Counted from the stretch's first letter, positions 8,193 through 17,411 are shown. The stretch is DNA of 64,000 nucleotides from Serratia liquefaciens (GCF_027594825.1 NZ_CP088930.1:806001-870000); one strand, 5' to 3'. The notes: generated from the letters alone by a model not told the origin. Numbers and translations: made by a program.

Positions 8193-9473
8193 TTAGGGGG
8201 TACCGCTTGCCGGCGGCAAGATATCCGCGACTGCCAGCATAGCGCTGGCGATGTCAATCAACCGCCGGTTTTGATTCATTGCCATGTTAAGCAACTGGCG
8301 ATGAGCCTCCGCCTCCGTCAGACCACGATGCTGCATCAGTAACCCTTTGGCGCGCTCGATCTGTTTGCGTTCGTGCAGCGTTGCGCGTGCCGTTGCCAAC
8401 TCTTCCGACAGTACCTGCAGCCGTTGCGACTGCTGCTGAATCAACTCCAGCATTGAGCGGCCCAGGCGCGGGTTGATGCCCTCTCCCACCAACGGCGATG
8501 TATCGCCCAAGGGGGACGCGACAAAAACCGCGTAACTTTCTTTCGTCTGTTGCGGCACATTTCCGGCACAATCCGTCACCAGTGCACGCTGGGCCTGAGC
8601 CAGGCTATGGCGACAACTGGTCATCAGCGCTTCCTCCAGGCGGTCCTCAATGTGTTTCATCAGATCGATTCGCGCACTGGTTATCTCGAACCAACGCAGG
8701 CTGCTGTCAGCGCGCTCGCTCAATTGCCCTTGGGTGCAGGCGATGCGGCGCAAGCGCTCAAACTCGCGGTCATCCTGCTGTTGCATGCGTTGCCACCGGT
8801 CTCGTGAAGGTTGATCGGCAAACTCGATGAAAGTATGAAAACATCGCTCCTGCCCCTCTATCAGCATCAACAGTTGCTGATGGGTCGCCTCGTCAAAACG
8901 CCTGGCGGCAAAACCGGCCGATCCAATTGCCCGCTCTTGCCCGGCCAACTCCTTGCCCTGCATAAAGCTGAACATGGCAAGCAGCGCACGCGCAGTGGTT
9001 GGCTCAACACAGGCATCCGCCGCTTCGAACACCAGCGCCAACAGGCTGCTAATAATGTCATTGAACGTGCTCATGGCCACAGGCTGCGGCATCTCTCGTT
9101 GCTGGACCTGACGGCGAAGCTTGGGTAAGGCAGTGAGGCTATACAGCGCGCAGGCAATACGGCTGAACAGACGGCTGGCGCTGACCAACGGCGCACTGTT
9201 GTCATCCAACTGCACCAACAACCGCTGTACCGCCAGCTCGGCCTGCTCCACGTCCTGAGCGCGACCGACCAACCGCTCGCCGAACAGCGTCCCTTGCGAA
9301 CACAGGTAAATATTGATAGTGCCGCGCTCTCTCTGAAGCACGTGGATTAGCTGGCTGATCCGGCCAACCAATTTCCCCATCTGCAACAATTGCTGCAGCA
9401 CGGCAATTTCACAGCGTTTTGAGGCCAGCAAGAAATCGCCGGCACTGGGAGGGAAAGCGTGATTACGACTCAT
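8193..9473 (-). CDS. nasR: nitrate/nitrite-responsive antiterminator NasR
   Basis: A 426-residue cytoplasmic regulator. The N-terminal ~330 residues form a helical NIT (nitrate/nitrite sensing) domain, with the typical GKLVGRISQLIHVLQRERG segment near residue 33. The C-terminal ~60 residues form an ANTAR RNA-binding domain (ERKQIERAKGLLMQHRGLTEAEAHRQLL). With nitrate bound, NasR binds the leader hairpin upstream of nasF and prevents termination. It stands directly upstream of the operon, as in Klebsiella. No strong terminator separates it from the ABC transporter genes further upstream, so some read-through is possible. Confidence 0.92.
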   Translation of the reverse strand: MSRNHAFPPSAGDFLLASKRCEIAVLQQLLQMGKLVGRISQLIHVLQRERGTINIYLCSQGTLFGERLVGRAQDVEQAELAVQRLLVQLDDNSAPLVSASRLFSRIACALYSLTALPKLRRQVQQREMPQPVAMSTFNDIISSLLALVFEAADACVEPTTARALLAMFSFMQGKELAGQERAIGSAGFAARRFDEATHQQLLMLIEGQERCFHTFIEFADQPSRDRWQRMQQQDDREFERLRRIACTQGQLSERADSSLRWFEITSARIDLMKHIEDRLEEALMTSCRHSLAQAQRALVTDCAGNVPQQTKESYAVFVASPLGDTSPLVGEGINPRLGRSMLELIQQQSQRLQVLSEELATARATLHERKQIERAKGLLMQHRGLTEAEAHRQLLNMAMNQNRRLIDIASAMLAVADILPPASGTP

Positions 9474-9532
9474 GACAGGATCCCCTGAGCGAGATAAATA
9501 ACCCAGTCCTGCAAAAGCCGTGCCGAGGCGGG

Positions 9533-11107
9533 TTACTTACTCACGCGATCCAGATACAGCATGCTGTTGGCGATATCCACATGCGCGTCTTTAACGTTGT
9601 CGCGCAGCGCTACCAGGGTTTGCCCCTGCAACGCCACGACGTAGGGGGAACTGGCCTGCAGTTCACGCTGCAACGTGACATAACGCGCAGCGCGGGTTGC
9701 GGCGTCCCCTTCCGCCGCCGCCGCACGGGTTTCCGCACTCAAGGCAGGGATGTTCCACTGGGTGCGCCAGGCCAGGGTTTTCGGCCCATTCGGCACGTTG
9801 TAGGCAAAGGCGCTGGCGTTGGTGTTCGGATCCAGATAGTCGGCCCCCCAGTAAGTGAAGATGGCCTGGAAATCGCGGCCGCGCATTTTGCCCCACAGAT
9901 CGCTCTCCACCACCGGATGAATATCCAACTGCAGGCCGGCCTTGGCAAAGCTGGCCTGCAGCGCCTGGGCGATATCGGTATACGGCGGCTGGTTGATGAC
10001 GATCAGATCAATACGCGTTCCTTCGGCGATACCCGCGTCATGCAAAATCTGTTTGGCCTTGGCGACGTCGAGCTTGAAAGGCTGGCTGTCGAGGGCGCCA
10101 TCCAGCCCCTGCGGCAGGAATGCCTGGTGAACGCGATACTGCCCCTTCAGCAGGTTGTCGGCAATCGTCTGGTAATCCACCAGCCAGCGTGCCGCCTGCC
10201 ACAAGGCCGGGTTACTCAAAGCCGGCACCTGCTTGCTGCCGGTATTGAACCCCAGGTAATAGACTTTGGACGAATCGCGCTGCTCGATCCTGATGCCTTT
10301 TTCGTTACGCAGCGAGTTGAACTGATCGGCCCCCAGATCATAAGCCACGTCAGCGTCCCCTTTCAGCAGCAATAAACGGCGGGTACCGGCGTCGCTGACG
10401 TTTTTCAGCAGCACCGTTTTCAGTTTGGCCTGCGGCTGAGCGTAGTCGTTGCGGCTAAACAGCAGCGCCTCATGTGGCACATAGTTGCTGACTCGATAAG
10501 CGCCGGCACCGGCAGAGTTCGAACGCAGCCAGGCATTGCCAAAGTCCCCCTGCTGACCGTGCTCGCTGAGCAGCTTTTCATCAACTATCGACGCCACCGG
10601 CGCGGTTAACAGCCGCAGCGCCAGCCCACTGCCGATATTGGCCGACCAACTCAGTTGCACCTGGTTATCGCTCAGTTTTTTCAACTGGCTCTCGACGTTT
10701 TCCGGCGTCCAGCCGAACTCACCGAGAATAAACGACGGCGCCTTGTTCAGTTTCACCGCCCGCACCAGCGAGAAGATCACATCCTCCGGGCGTACCGGAT
10801 TGCCGGAGGCGAAACGCTGGTTGGCCTTCAGGGTAAATATCAAACTGTGGCCGTCCGCCCCCGTTTGCCAGCCGCTGGCCAGCTCCGGTGCCAGCTTTTC
10901 CGGCGTAGTGCGATCCGGTGTCAGCAGGCGCTGATACAGGTTGACCAGGTTGGCCGAACTGACGGTTTCAAAGCTTTCGGCGGGATCAAGACTGATGATG
11001 CCTTCCAGGGAACTGACCACCACCAGCGTGTCTTTCGGGGTGGCAGCCTGCGCACCGAAGCTCGCCGCCAGGGCACTGAACAATAACGTTGGGATTAGCC
11101 GTTTCAT
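9533..11107 (-). CDS. ABC transporter substrate-binding protein, SBP_bac_5 family (second copy)
   Basis: A 524-residue periplasmic peptide/nickel-type binding protein. A clear signal peptide (MKRLIPTLLFSALAASFGAQA) ends before ATPKDTLVV. The start at 11107 has GGAGAG seven bases upstream; an in-frame codon at 11128 precedes this site and is rejected. It is paralogous to the binding protein encoded at 14654-16222: both begin with AATP-NTLV-like segments and end with RDN-K...VSK, and their upstream regions are alike. It is the last gene of the transporter cluster, separated from the ATPase gene by a hairpin at 11215-11236. The substrate cannot be told from sequence; a di- or oligopeptide, glutathione or metal chelate is possible. 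Confidence 0.85.
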   Translation of the reverse strand: MKRLIPTLLFSALAASFGAQAATPKDTLVVVSSLEGIISLDPAESFETVSSANLVNLYQRLLTPDRTTPEKLAPELASGWQTGADGHSLIFTLKANQRFASGNPVRPEDVIFSLVRAVKLNKAPSFILGEFGWTPENVESQLKKLSDNQVQLSWSANIGSGLALRLLTAPVASIVDEKLLSEHGQQGDFGNAWLRSNSAGAGAYRVSNYVPHEALLFSRNDYAQPQAKLKTVLLKNVSDAGTRRLLLLKGDADVAYDLGADQFNSLRNEKGIRIEQRDSSKVYYLGFNTGSKQVPALSNPALWQAARWLVDYQTIADNLLKGQYRVHQAFLPQGLDGALDSQPFKLDVAKAKQILHDAGIAEGTRIDLIVINQPPYTDIAQALQASFAKAGLQLDIHPVVESDLWGKMRGRDFQAIFTYWGADYLDPNTNASAFAYNVPNGPKTLAWRTQWNIPALSAETRAAAAEGDAATRAARYVTLQRELQASSPYVVALQGQTLVALRDNVKDAHVDIANSMLYLDRVSK

Positions 11108-11214
11108 TGATGCACTCTCCAGAATCACGCGGATGCGTTATTTGGCGAGTGTAGGGGCAGCAACTTAGTAGAAGAACCACTATAAATTGCTTTATTTATT
11201 ACTCAGATGAATAT

Positions 11215-11236
11215 GCCCGCCGGATGAACGGCGGGC
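11215..11236 (-). terminator. hairpin between ATPase gene and second binding-protein gene
   Basis: GCCCGCC and GGCGGGC form a seven-pair stem with an eight-base loop. No clear T-run follows on the minus strand, so it may be a weak terminator or a hairpin that stabilises the upstream message. Confidence 0.45.
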
Positions 11237-11241
11237 TGATT

Positions 11242-11913
11242 TCAGCTCACCAATCGGCCATGCGCCATCGCCACCGAACGATCGCACATGTGGTCAATCA
11301 CGTCGGCATCATGGCTGACCAGGATCATCGTCAGATCGCCCGCCTGCTTCAGTTCGTTCAACAGGTTGAGGATTTCCGCCTGCACCGACATGTCCAGCGC
11401 CGAAGTCGGCTCATCCAGCAACAACAGCTTTGGTTTCAGCAACAGCGCCCGCACTATCGCCACCCGCTGACGTTGCCCGCCGGAAAGCTGGTGCGGATAG
11501 CGATCCAATAGTTTGGGATCCAGCCCCACCTGGCGAAAACCGTCGCTGATTTTCTGCTCGATATGGCCCTCTTTCAGCAACTTTAGGGGTTCTGCCAGCG
11601 TACGCAGCAATCGGTGCTTGGGATGTAACGAGGCATAGGGATCCTGAAATACCATCTGTACCTCACGCCGCAGAGCACCGGTAAAAGGACGGCCCGGCTG
11701 CAAATCACGGCCCAGCAGCTGAAAACCGCCGCTCCAGCTTTCATTCAGCCCGGCCAACACCCACAGCAGCGATGACTTGCCGCAGCCGGACGGGCCAACC
11801 AGGCCGAAGCACTCGCCCGGTTCGATGTGCAGATTGACATCATGCACCACGGTGCGTATCTCATAGCCCTGGCGGTGGCTGACGCTGAGGTTGTCCAGGG
11901 TAATCAGGCTCAT
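11242..11913 (-). CDS. peptide/nickel-type ABC transporter ATP-binding protein (DppF/NikE-like)
   Basis: A 223-residue ATPase with Walker A GPSGCGKSS, signature LSGGQRQRVAIVRAL, and Walker B LLLLDEPTSALD. It lacks most of the C-terminal oligopeptide-binding extension usual in DppF/OppF, so it is closer in size to NikE. The start at 11913 overlaps the preceding stop as ATGA; a longer in-frame reading to 11991 would run into the neighbour and is rejected. It should pair with the ATPase encoded just before it as a heterodimer driving the two permeases. Confidence 0.88.
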   Translation of the reverse strand: MSLITLDNLSVSHRQGYEIRTVVHDVNLHIEPGECFGLVGPSGCGKSSLLWVLAGLNESWSGGFQLLGRDLQPGRPFTGALRREVQMVFQDPYASLHPKHRLLRTLAEPLKLLKEGHIEQKISDGFRQVGLDPKLLDRYPHQLSGGQRQRVAIVRALLLKPKLLLLDEPTSALDMSVQAEILNLLNELKQAGDLTMILVSHDADVIDHMCDRSVAMAHGRLVS

Positions 11914-12746
11914 TTCAGTGACTCCAGCAGTGCGCGATCCAGTACCGGCAAGGTTTTGCCGTGAGTCTCGCGGCTTGGCCGACATGACCATAGCGTGCGC
12001 GTGTAAGGATGGGTCGCGGAGGCCAAACGATCGGCAGGCAGTTGATCCAACAGTTCGCCCTTGTACATCACCAGCACCCGTTCGCAGTAATGCGCCACCT
12101 GCTGTAAATCGTGACTGATCAAAATCAGGCCCATATTACGTTGCTGCACCAGATTTTCGATCAGTTGCAAAACCTGATCGCGCATCTGGTGATCCAGCGC
12201 CGAAGTCGGTTCGTCGGCAATCAACAGCTGCGGATCGTTGATCAATGCGATGGCCAGCATCACTCGCTGCCCCATGCCGCCGGACAGCTGATGGGGGTAA
12301 CGCTGACTCAGCGTCTGCGGATCGGGCAAGCCAACCGCTGCCAGCATGTCCAGCACCTTCTCCCGCCGCTCGGCGCGCCCCAGGCGGGTATGCAACAGCA
12401 GCGGCTCCTCTACCTGGCGCCCTATCGGCTGGGTCGGATTCAGCGCGTGCTTGGGATCCTGCATCACCATGGCCACCTTGTTCCCCCGCAGCCGGTTCCA
12501 CTGGCGCTCGTTCAAGCGCGTCAGATCGTCATCGCCCAGCGTCAAACGCTGTGCCTGCACCTGCAACGGCGGCGGCAACAGCCCCATCAGGGCCCGGGCT
12601 GTCAGGGATTTGCCGGAACCGGACTCGCCCACCAGCGCCAGCCGCTCCTGCCCCATGCTGAAAGAGATGCCTTTCACCAACGGCGGCGAAGCCGGTAACA
12701 GCACCGACAGGCGTTCGACGGTCAATAATGGGTTATCAATGTCCAT
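11910..12746 (-). CDS. peptide/nickel-type ABC transporter ATP-binding protein (DppD/NikD-like)
   Basis: A 278-residue ATPase with Walker A GESGSGKSLT, signature LSGGMGQRVMLAIAL, and Walker B LLIADEPTSALD. The C-terminus (HPYTRTLW) keeps the start of the oligopeptide/HPY domain. The chosen start at 12746 (MDIDNPLLTVERL) overlaps the permease stop by 11 bases; upstream in-frame codons would lie deep inside the permease gene. It couples ATP hydrolysis to import through the DppB/DppC-like pair. Confidence 0.88.
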   Translation of the reverse strand: MDIDNPLLTVERLSVLLPASPPLVKGISFSMGQERLALVGESGSGKSLTARALMGLLPPPLQVQAQRLTLGDDDLTRLNERQWNRLRGNKVAMVMQDPKHALNPTQPIGRQVEEPLLLHTRLGRAERREKVLDMLAAVGLPDPQTLSQRYPHQLSGGMGQRVMLAIALINDPQLLIADEPTSALDHQMRDQVLQLIENLVQQRNMGLILISHDLQQVAHYCERVLVMYKGELLDQLPADRLASATHPYTRTLWSCRPSRETHGKTLPVLDRALLESLK

Positions 12747-13605
12747 GACGAGGATCCATTTTGTCACGCAGGCCATCGCCCAGCAGGTTAAAGGCCAGGC
12801 TGGCGAACAAAATAGCGCCGCCCGGTGCAGCGGCGACCCACCATTGATCAAAAATCACTTTGCTGCCCTCGGCCACCATCGAGCCCCACTCTGCGGTCGG
12901 CGGGGCCACGCCCATGCCGAGAAAGCCCAATCCCGCGGCGGAAAGAATAATGCCGCCCAAGCTCAGCGCCGCACGCACCACTGCGCTTGGCAGGCACAGG
13001 GGTAAAATGTGCCCGGCCATCAATCGCAGCCCACCGATACCCTGCATGCGCGCCGCCGCCAGATAGTCACTGCGGCGCAGCGCCAGCGTTTCCGCCCGGG
13101 CTTGCCGGGCGAAAGCCGGCCAGCTGGTCAGGGCCAGCGCCAGTGCGCCGTTCATCAGCCCCGGGCCCAATACCGCGACAAATGCCAGCGCAATCACCAG
13201 GCTCGGCAATGAGAGGAAAATATCGGTCACGCGCATCAGAATACGCTCGACCCAGCCGCCGAGATAACCGGCGCTGATGCCCACCAGCAGCCCAATCGGA
13301 ATGGTCAGCAGCAAGATCAACGACACCAGGATCAACGTTGGCCGTGCACCGTAAATCACGCGCGACAACAGGTCGCGGCCAAAGCCGTCGGTCCCCAGCC
13401 AATGCCCGGAGGACGGTGGTAACAGGCGCAGTTCGATGTGTTGCAAGTTAGGGTCGAAAGGGGCCAGCCAGGGGGCCAACAGCGCGGTCAGGATCAGGAC
13501 AGCCACCAGCGTCGCCCCCAGCGTCAGCGTGGTCAGCTTGCCGCGTGGGCGATAGCCGACCGCAGGTTCGCTTTGGGGTTCATGTTCAGAAAGATATTGG
13601 CTCAT
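12736..13605 (-). CDS. peptide/nickel-type ABC transporter permease (DppC-like)
   Basis: A 289-residue inner-membrane protein with about six hydrophobic segments. After a cytoplasmic N-terminus comes the first helix (LGATLVAVLILTALLAPWLAP), then the family hallmark HWLGTDGFGRDLLSRVIYGAR and the coupling loop RSDYLAAARMQGI. This is the DppC/NikC class. It overlaps the preceding permease gene by four bases (ATGA) and should form the channel with it. Confidence 0.9.
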   Translation of the reverse strand: MSQYLSEHEPQSEPAVGYRPRGKLTTLTLGATLVAVLILTALLAPWLAPFDPNLQHIELRLLPPSSGHWLGTDGFGRDLLSRVIYGARPTLILVSLILLLTIPIGLLVGISAGYLGGWVERILMRVTDIFLSLPSLVIALAFVAVLGPGLMNGALALALTSWPAFARQARAETLALRRSDYLAAARMQGIGGLRLMAGHILPLCLPSAVVRAALSLGGIILSAAGLGFLGMGVAPPTAEWGSMVAEGSKVIFDQWWVAAAPGGAILFASLAFNLLGDGLRDKMDPRHGH

Positions 13606-14654
13606 CGGGTTCGCGGGTCCACTAAATAGGTCAGCGTATCGGCCAGCGCGTTCAATACCACAAAGCAGGTGCCAATCAGCAAGGTGGCGCCAAGAATGGC
13701 CGGGGTATCGGCGGCAAACAGCGCAGTGGTCAGGTAACGCCCCACGCCCGGCCAGGCAAACACCGTCTCGGTCAGCACCGCGCCTTCCAGCAGGCTGGCA
13801 TAGGACAGGGACAGAACGGTGATCAGCGTGCCGAGCACGTTGGGAAACACGTGACGCACCAAAATACGCGTACGGCTGGCCCCTTTGGATCGCGCCAGGG
13901 TGACGTACTCTTTATTGCACTCTTCCAGCATCGCCGCACGCAGCAAGCGGGTGATGCCCGCCATCGACAACAGCGCCAACGCCACGACCGGCAACCACAG
14001 GTGACTGATGGCGTTGTAGAACATGTCACGATCGCCGGACAGCCAGGTGTCGATCAGAACAAATCCGCTGCGCGGCTCCATGCTGTAAAGGTAGATATCG
14101 TCCAGCCGCCCCGGCCCCGCCGACCAGTGCAGCGTGGCGTAAAACAGCAGCAGCCCCAGCAGACTGAGCCAGAAAATCGGCACCGAATACCCGATCAGCG
14201 ACAGCAGGCGCGCGGCGTTATCCAGCCAACTGCCCGGTTTGATCACCGCCAGAAAGGCCAGCGTAATGCCGCCGAACGCACCGAGGATAATGGCGCAGGT
14301 CGCCAGTTCCACCGTGGCCGGGAAGGTACGCAGCAGATCGCTCAGCACCGGCTGCGCGGTAATGCGTGAGATCCCCATATCTCCGTGCGCCAGGTGCACC
14401 AGATAGCGCCAGAACTGCACCGGCAACGGTTGATCCAGCCCCAGATCGTGACGCACCTGTGCATAGGTGGCTTCGCTGGCGTGATCGCCAGCGATCTGCA
14501 AAGTGGGGTCGATCGGCGCCAGATGCGAGAGCATAAAGGTGAACAGCAGCAGCCCAAGCAGCGTCAGCGCCAATGACAGCAAGCCGGTCAACAACCTGCG
14601 TCCCCAACGCCAACTGTGCCGGGCGAACCCGGCGGAAGTGGTACGGCTTATCAT
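13602..14654 (-). CDS. peptide/nickel-type ABC transporter permease (DppB-like)
   Basis: A 350-residue inner-membrane permease of the DppB/NikB class. The first transmembrane segment (LTGLLSLALTLLGLLLFTFML) is followed by a periplasmic loop with HDLGLDQPLPVQFWRYL, then further helices and the coupling region CNKEYVTLARSKGASRTRILVRHVFPN. Its start overlaps the stop of the binding-protein gene as TAATG. Length and motifs are normal for the family. Confidence 0.9.
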   Translation of the reverse strand: MISRTTSAGFARHSWRWGRRLLTGLLSLALTLLGLLLFTFMLSHLAPIDPTLQIAGDHASEATYAQVRHDLGLDQPLPVQFWRYLVHLAHGDMGISRITAQPVLSDLLRTFPATVELATCAIILGAFGGITLAFLAVIKPGSWLDNAARLLSLIGYSVPIFWLSLLGLLLFYATLHWSAGPGRLDDIYLYSMEPRSGFVLIDTWLSGDRDMFYNAISHLWLPVVALALLSMAGITRLLRAAMLEECNKEYVTLARSKGASRTRILVRHVFPNVLGTLITVLSLSYASLLEGAVLTETVFAWPGVGRYLTTALFAADTPAILGATLLIGTCFVVLNALADTLTYLVDPRTR

Positions 14655-16222
14655 TACTTGCTGACCTTGCTGTAGAACACCATGTCAGGGTTGATGCCCT
14701 GCTCGTAGCCTTTCAGGTTGTCACGCACCGCAATCAGGCTGCGTGCCTGCAGGCCGATGACAAACGGCGAGCTTTGCTGAACGGCCTGCTGCAGCTGCTG
14801 ATAATCCGCGACCCGTTTGGCGGTGTCGTTTTCCGCCGTGGCCGCCAACGTCAGCTTGCTCAGCGCAGGGATCTGCCAGTTGGCGCGCCAGGCCAGCGTT
14901 TTGCTGCCGTCCTCCGGGTTATAAGCAAAGGCGGCGGCGTTGGTGTTCGGGTCAAAATAATCCGGCCCCCAGGAGGTCAGGGTCGCGTCATAGTTCAGGG
15001 ATTTCACCTTGGTGGAAACCTGCGCGCTGAGGCCCGGCACCAGTTCCACCTTCACCCCGCCCTGCGCAAAGCTGGCTTGCAATGCCTGTGCGATATCCAG
15101 GTACGGCGGCTGATTGTTGACGTCCAGCTTGAAGCTGACGTTGGTCAGGCCGGCCTTCGCCAGGATCTCTTTGGCCTTCTGCGGGTTAAAACTGTATGGG
15201 CGGTCTTTCAGCGCGCCCAGGTAACCTTCCGGCAGAAACGCCTGATGGGTCTGGAACTGGCCCTTCAGCAGATCGTCAGCAATGCCTTTATAGTCGAACA
15301 ACCAGCGCGCGGCTTCCCAGAACGCCGGATTGCCTAGCGCTGGTGACGCCTTGGCGTTGAACTGCAGGAAATAAAGTGAGGCGTAAGGGATGGCCAACGG
15401 CTTGACGCCCGGCTTGCCTTTCAGCGCCGCCATCTGATCCGCTCCCAGGTTACGCGCGATGTCGGCATCACCCTGTTCGATCAGCAAACGGCGGGCTGCC
15501 GGATCGGGTACGTTTTTGATCAAAATGGTCTTCAACGTAGGGGCGCCTTCCGGTGACCCCGGGTTGGCGTCGAGCACCACCACTTCGTGCGGCACATAGG
15601 TACGGATTTTATACGGGCCGCTGCCGGCGGAATGGCTGTTCAGCCATTGGTGACCCAGGTCATCCCCTTGCTGATGGGACAAGGCTTCTTTGGCATCGAC
15701 AATAGAAGACACCGGCGCCGAAAGCAGGCTAAGCACAAAGGCCGGGCTGACGTTTTCGCTCCAGCTTATTTTGACCCGCCGGTCATCCACCTTGGTCAGG
15801 TGCTGGTCGACGTTCTTGGCGTCCCAGCCCAACTGGGTGAGGATAAACGAGGGTTCCAGATTCAGTTTCACTACCCGCGACAGCGAGAAAATCACGTCTT
15901 CCGGGCGCAGCGGATTACCGCTGGAAAATTTGGCGTCCGGTCGCAGAGTGAAGGTCAGGCTGCGGTTATCGCTGCCCGCCTGCCATTCGCTGGCCAGCGT
16001 CGGTTTGAGTTCGATAGGATTTTTGGGATCGGACTGGATCAGCCGCTGGTAGAGGCTGTTGAATGACTGCACCGTGGTTAACTCGAAACCCTGGGCCGGA
16101 TCAAAACTGACCACGTCATCGATGGACTGGGCAATCACCAACGTGTTCGCCGGGGTTGCTGCCTGTGCGTTGAAACTGGCCGCCACGGCCAAAAACACCA
16201 AAGAGGGAACGAACGCTTTCAT
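14654..16222 (-). CDS. ABC transporter substrate-binding protein, SBP_bac_5 family (first copy)
   Basis: A 522-residue periplasmic binding protein and first gene of the transporter operon. The signal peptide MKAFVPSLVFLAVAASFNAQA is followed by ATPANTLVIAQSIDDVVSFDP. ATG 16222 is preceded by GGAGAG; the in-frame TTG at 16225 is unlikely. It resembles the protein encoded at 9533-11107 throughout, so one transporter core has two binding proteins and perhaps a wider substrate range. The ligand is unknown. Its upstream region shares an ACACTCGC...CATCCGC block with the paralogue. Confidence 0.86.
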   Translation of the reverse strand: MKAFVPSLVFLAVAASFNAQAATPANTLVIAQSIDDVVSFDPAQGFELTTVQSFNSLYQRLIQSDPKNPIELKPTLASEWQAGSDNRSLTFTLRPDAKFSSGNPLRPEDVIFSLSRVVKLNLEPSFILTQLGWDAKNVDQHLTKVDDRRVKISWSENVSPAFVLSLLSAPVSSIVDAKEALSHQQGDDLGHQWLNSHSAGSGPYKIRTYVPHEVVVLDANPGSPEGAPTLKTILIKNVPDPAARRLLIEQGDADIARNLGADQMAALKGKPGVKPLAIPYASLYFLQFNAKASPALGNPAFWEAARWLFDYKGIADDLLKGQFQTHQAFLPEGYLGALKDRPYSFNPQKAKEILAKAGLTNVSFKLDVNNQPPYLDIAQALQASFAQGGVKVELVPGLSAQVSTKVKSLNYDATLTSWGPDYFDPNTNAAAFAYNPEDGSKTLAWRANWQIPALSKLTLAATAENDTAKRVADYQQLQQAVQQSSPFVIGLQARSLIAVRDNLKGYEQGINPDMVFYSKVSK

Positions 16223-16507
16223 CAAAACTCTCCAAGCGGATGGAATTTATAGTAATTTCGCGAGTGTATGTGAGAGCTCTCGGCAGGCGAAGGTACTTAA
16301 ATAACTATAGATATTCTTTTTCTGTCTATAGCTGAGATTTTGATTATTAAGCAGGCGAGGTTCTGCGATGGGTTGCGCAATCGCCGGGACAATCCTGAAC
16401 ACCAATGACACTTTTATGCGTAGCGCTGCTCATTAGAGTAAACAACATTTTGTGCCGTTCCTTACCAGCAATTAGTGTGCGACTCATTGCTACGGGGGGA
16501 CTATCAA

Positions 16508-17110
16508 ATGGAAGTGAACACGCCAGCGGATGGCGATCAAAATGCATATCATCGGGCGGTGCAGCAAACGCTTGAAGATATGAATACCGTGCTGGTCCAA
16601 TCGGGGCTTTTCATTAGCCTCTTGACTGAACAAGATCGTCGCTGGCAAAAAGGCAGAAAAAACGGTCATTCTCTCAACTGGCGCTCACTACTGAGATTTT
16701 ATGGCAGTGCAGCGCTCAAACCAGGAAGCTTTATTTTTGTTTTCAGATGGATTGCTGCGCCGTTGACGCGTATCGGCTTTTGCCTGTGTTACTACCATCG
16801 AGTGAATAACGTCATCGAACTGGTCGCATTAGAGAGCTTTACAAGACGTGTGGCTAAACATCCGCTCAGCGGCAATATGCTGCAACACTGCCTACACACC
16901 CTCTATTTTTATGGCGTGAATCTGCACGCGCAAGGGCTGATATCTACAACGCTTCCCGACATACTGATCGGTAACGTCCTAAACAATCGGCTACTCGAGC
17001 TTTATACCCGCCATGCGTCATTCAGCGTGGTGCCCGGCACCATGAATTGCATAACGGATTTCATCGCGTTGAGAGAATACATACTTCGCCCTAAAAATAT
17101 TCAGCGTTAA
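16508..17110 (+). CDS. unrecognised protein, possible GNAT-like fold (200 aa)
   Basis: I do not recognise this family. The start ATG at 16508 has GGGGGA seven bases upstream. No signal peptide is obvious. A block near residues 75-125 (GSFIFVFRW, CLCYYHRVNNVIELVALESF) followed by a helix (HPLSGNMLQHCLHTLYFYGVN) and LLELYTRHASFSVV recalls, loosely, the strand-helix order of GNAT acyltransferases; this is only a hypothesis. Base composition is lower in G+C than its neighbours, hinting at transfer. A 66-residue gene follows 50 bases downstream in the same direction, so the two may form an operon. Confidence 0.6.
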   Translation: MEVNTPADGDQNAYHRAVQQTLEDMNTVLVQSGLFISLLTEQDRRWQKGRKNGHSLNWRSLLRFYGSAALKPGSFIFVFRWIAAPLTRIGFCLCYYHRVNNVIELVALESFTRRVAKHPLSGNMLQHCLHTLYFYGVNLHAQGLISTTLPDILIGNVLNNRLLELYTRHASFSVVPGTMNCITDFIALREYILRPKNIQR

Positions 17111-17160
17111 ATCCCTACGTGATAAGGTGTGTACAAATAATGTTCAAAAAGGAGAGCAAC

Positions 17161-17361
17161 ATGAAGGACAAGGACCTGAACGACCCAACGCTAACTATTC
17201 AAGAAGAAAAAGAAATTGCGATCGAAATTTTGAAACAACATCTCCACTGGCAAATGGCGAACCCTCCGTCCCCAGAAGAAATCCCCATTTTAGAACTCAT
17301 TGGTCCAGTGCAAAAAAGTAAACGTCGTATGGTCAGAAGACTGTTGAGAAAACAGCTCTAG
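17161..17361 (+). CDS. small charged hypothetical protein (66 aa)
   Basis: A strong AAGGAG stands seven bases before ATG 17161, which supports real translation. The protein is soluble: an acidic N-terminal half predicted to be helical (IQEEKEIAIEILKQHLHWQM), a proline-rich turn (NPPSPEEIP), and a very basic C-terminal tail (KSKRRMVRRLLRKQL). No domain is recognised. It follows the 200-residue orphan gene and is A+T-richer than the flanks. The basic tail could bind nucleic acid or a partner, which is speculation. Confidence 0.6.
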   Translation: MKDKDLNDPTLTIQEEKEIAIEILKQHLHWQMANPPSPEEIPILELIGPVQKSKRRMVRRLLRKQL

Positions 17362-17372
17362 CATCGTCAAAT

Positions 17373-17400
17373 GCCGGGCAGCAAGCCCGGCCCGTTATTT
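17373..17400 (+). terminator. terminator after the orphan gene pair
   Basis: CCGGGC and GCCCGG pair around a five-base loop, followed by CCCGTTATTTT. It would end the orphan transcript and lies just past the converging cbl stop. Confidence 0.6.
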
Positions 17401-17411
17401 TCACATGCCGA

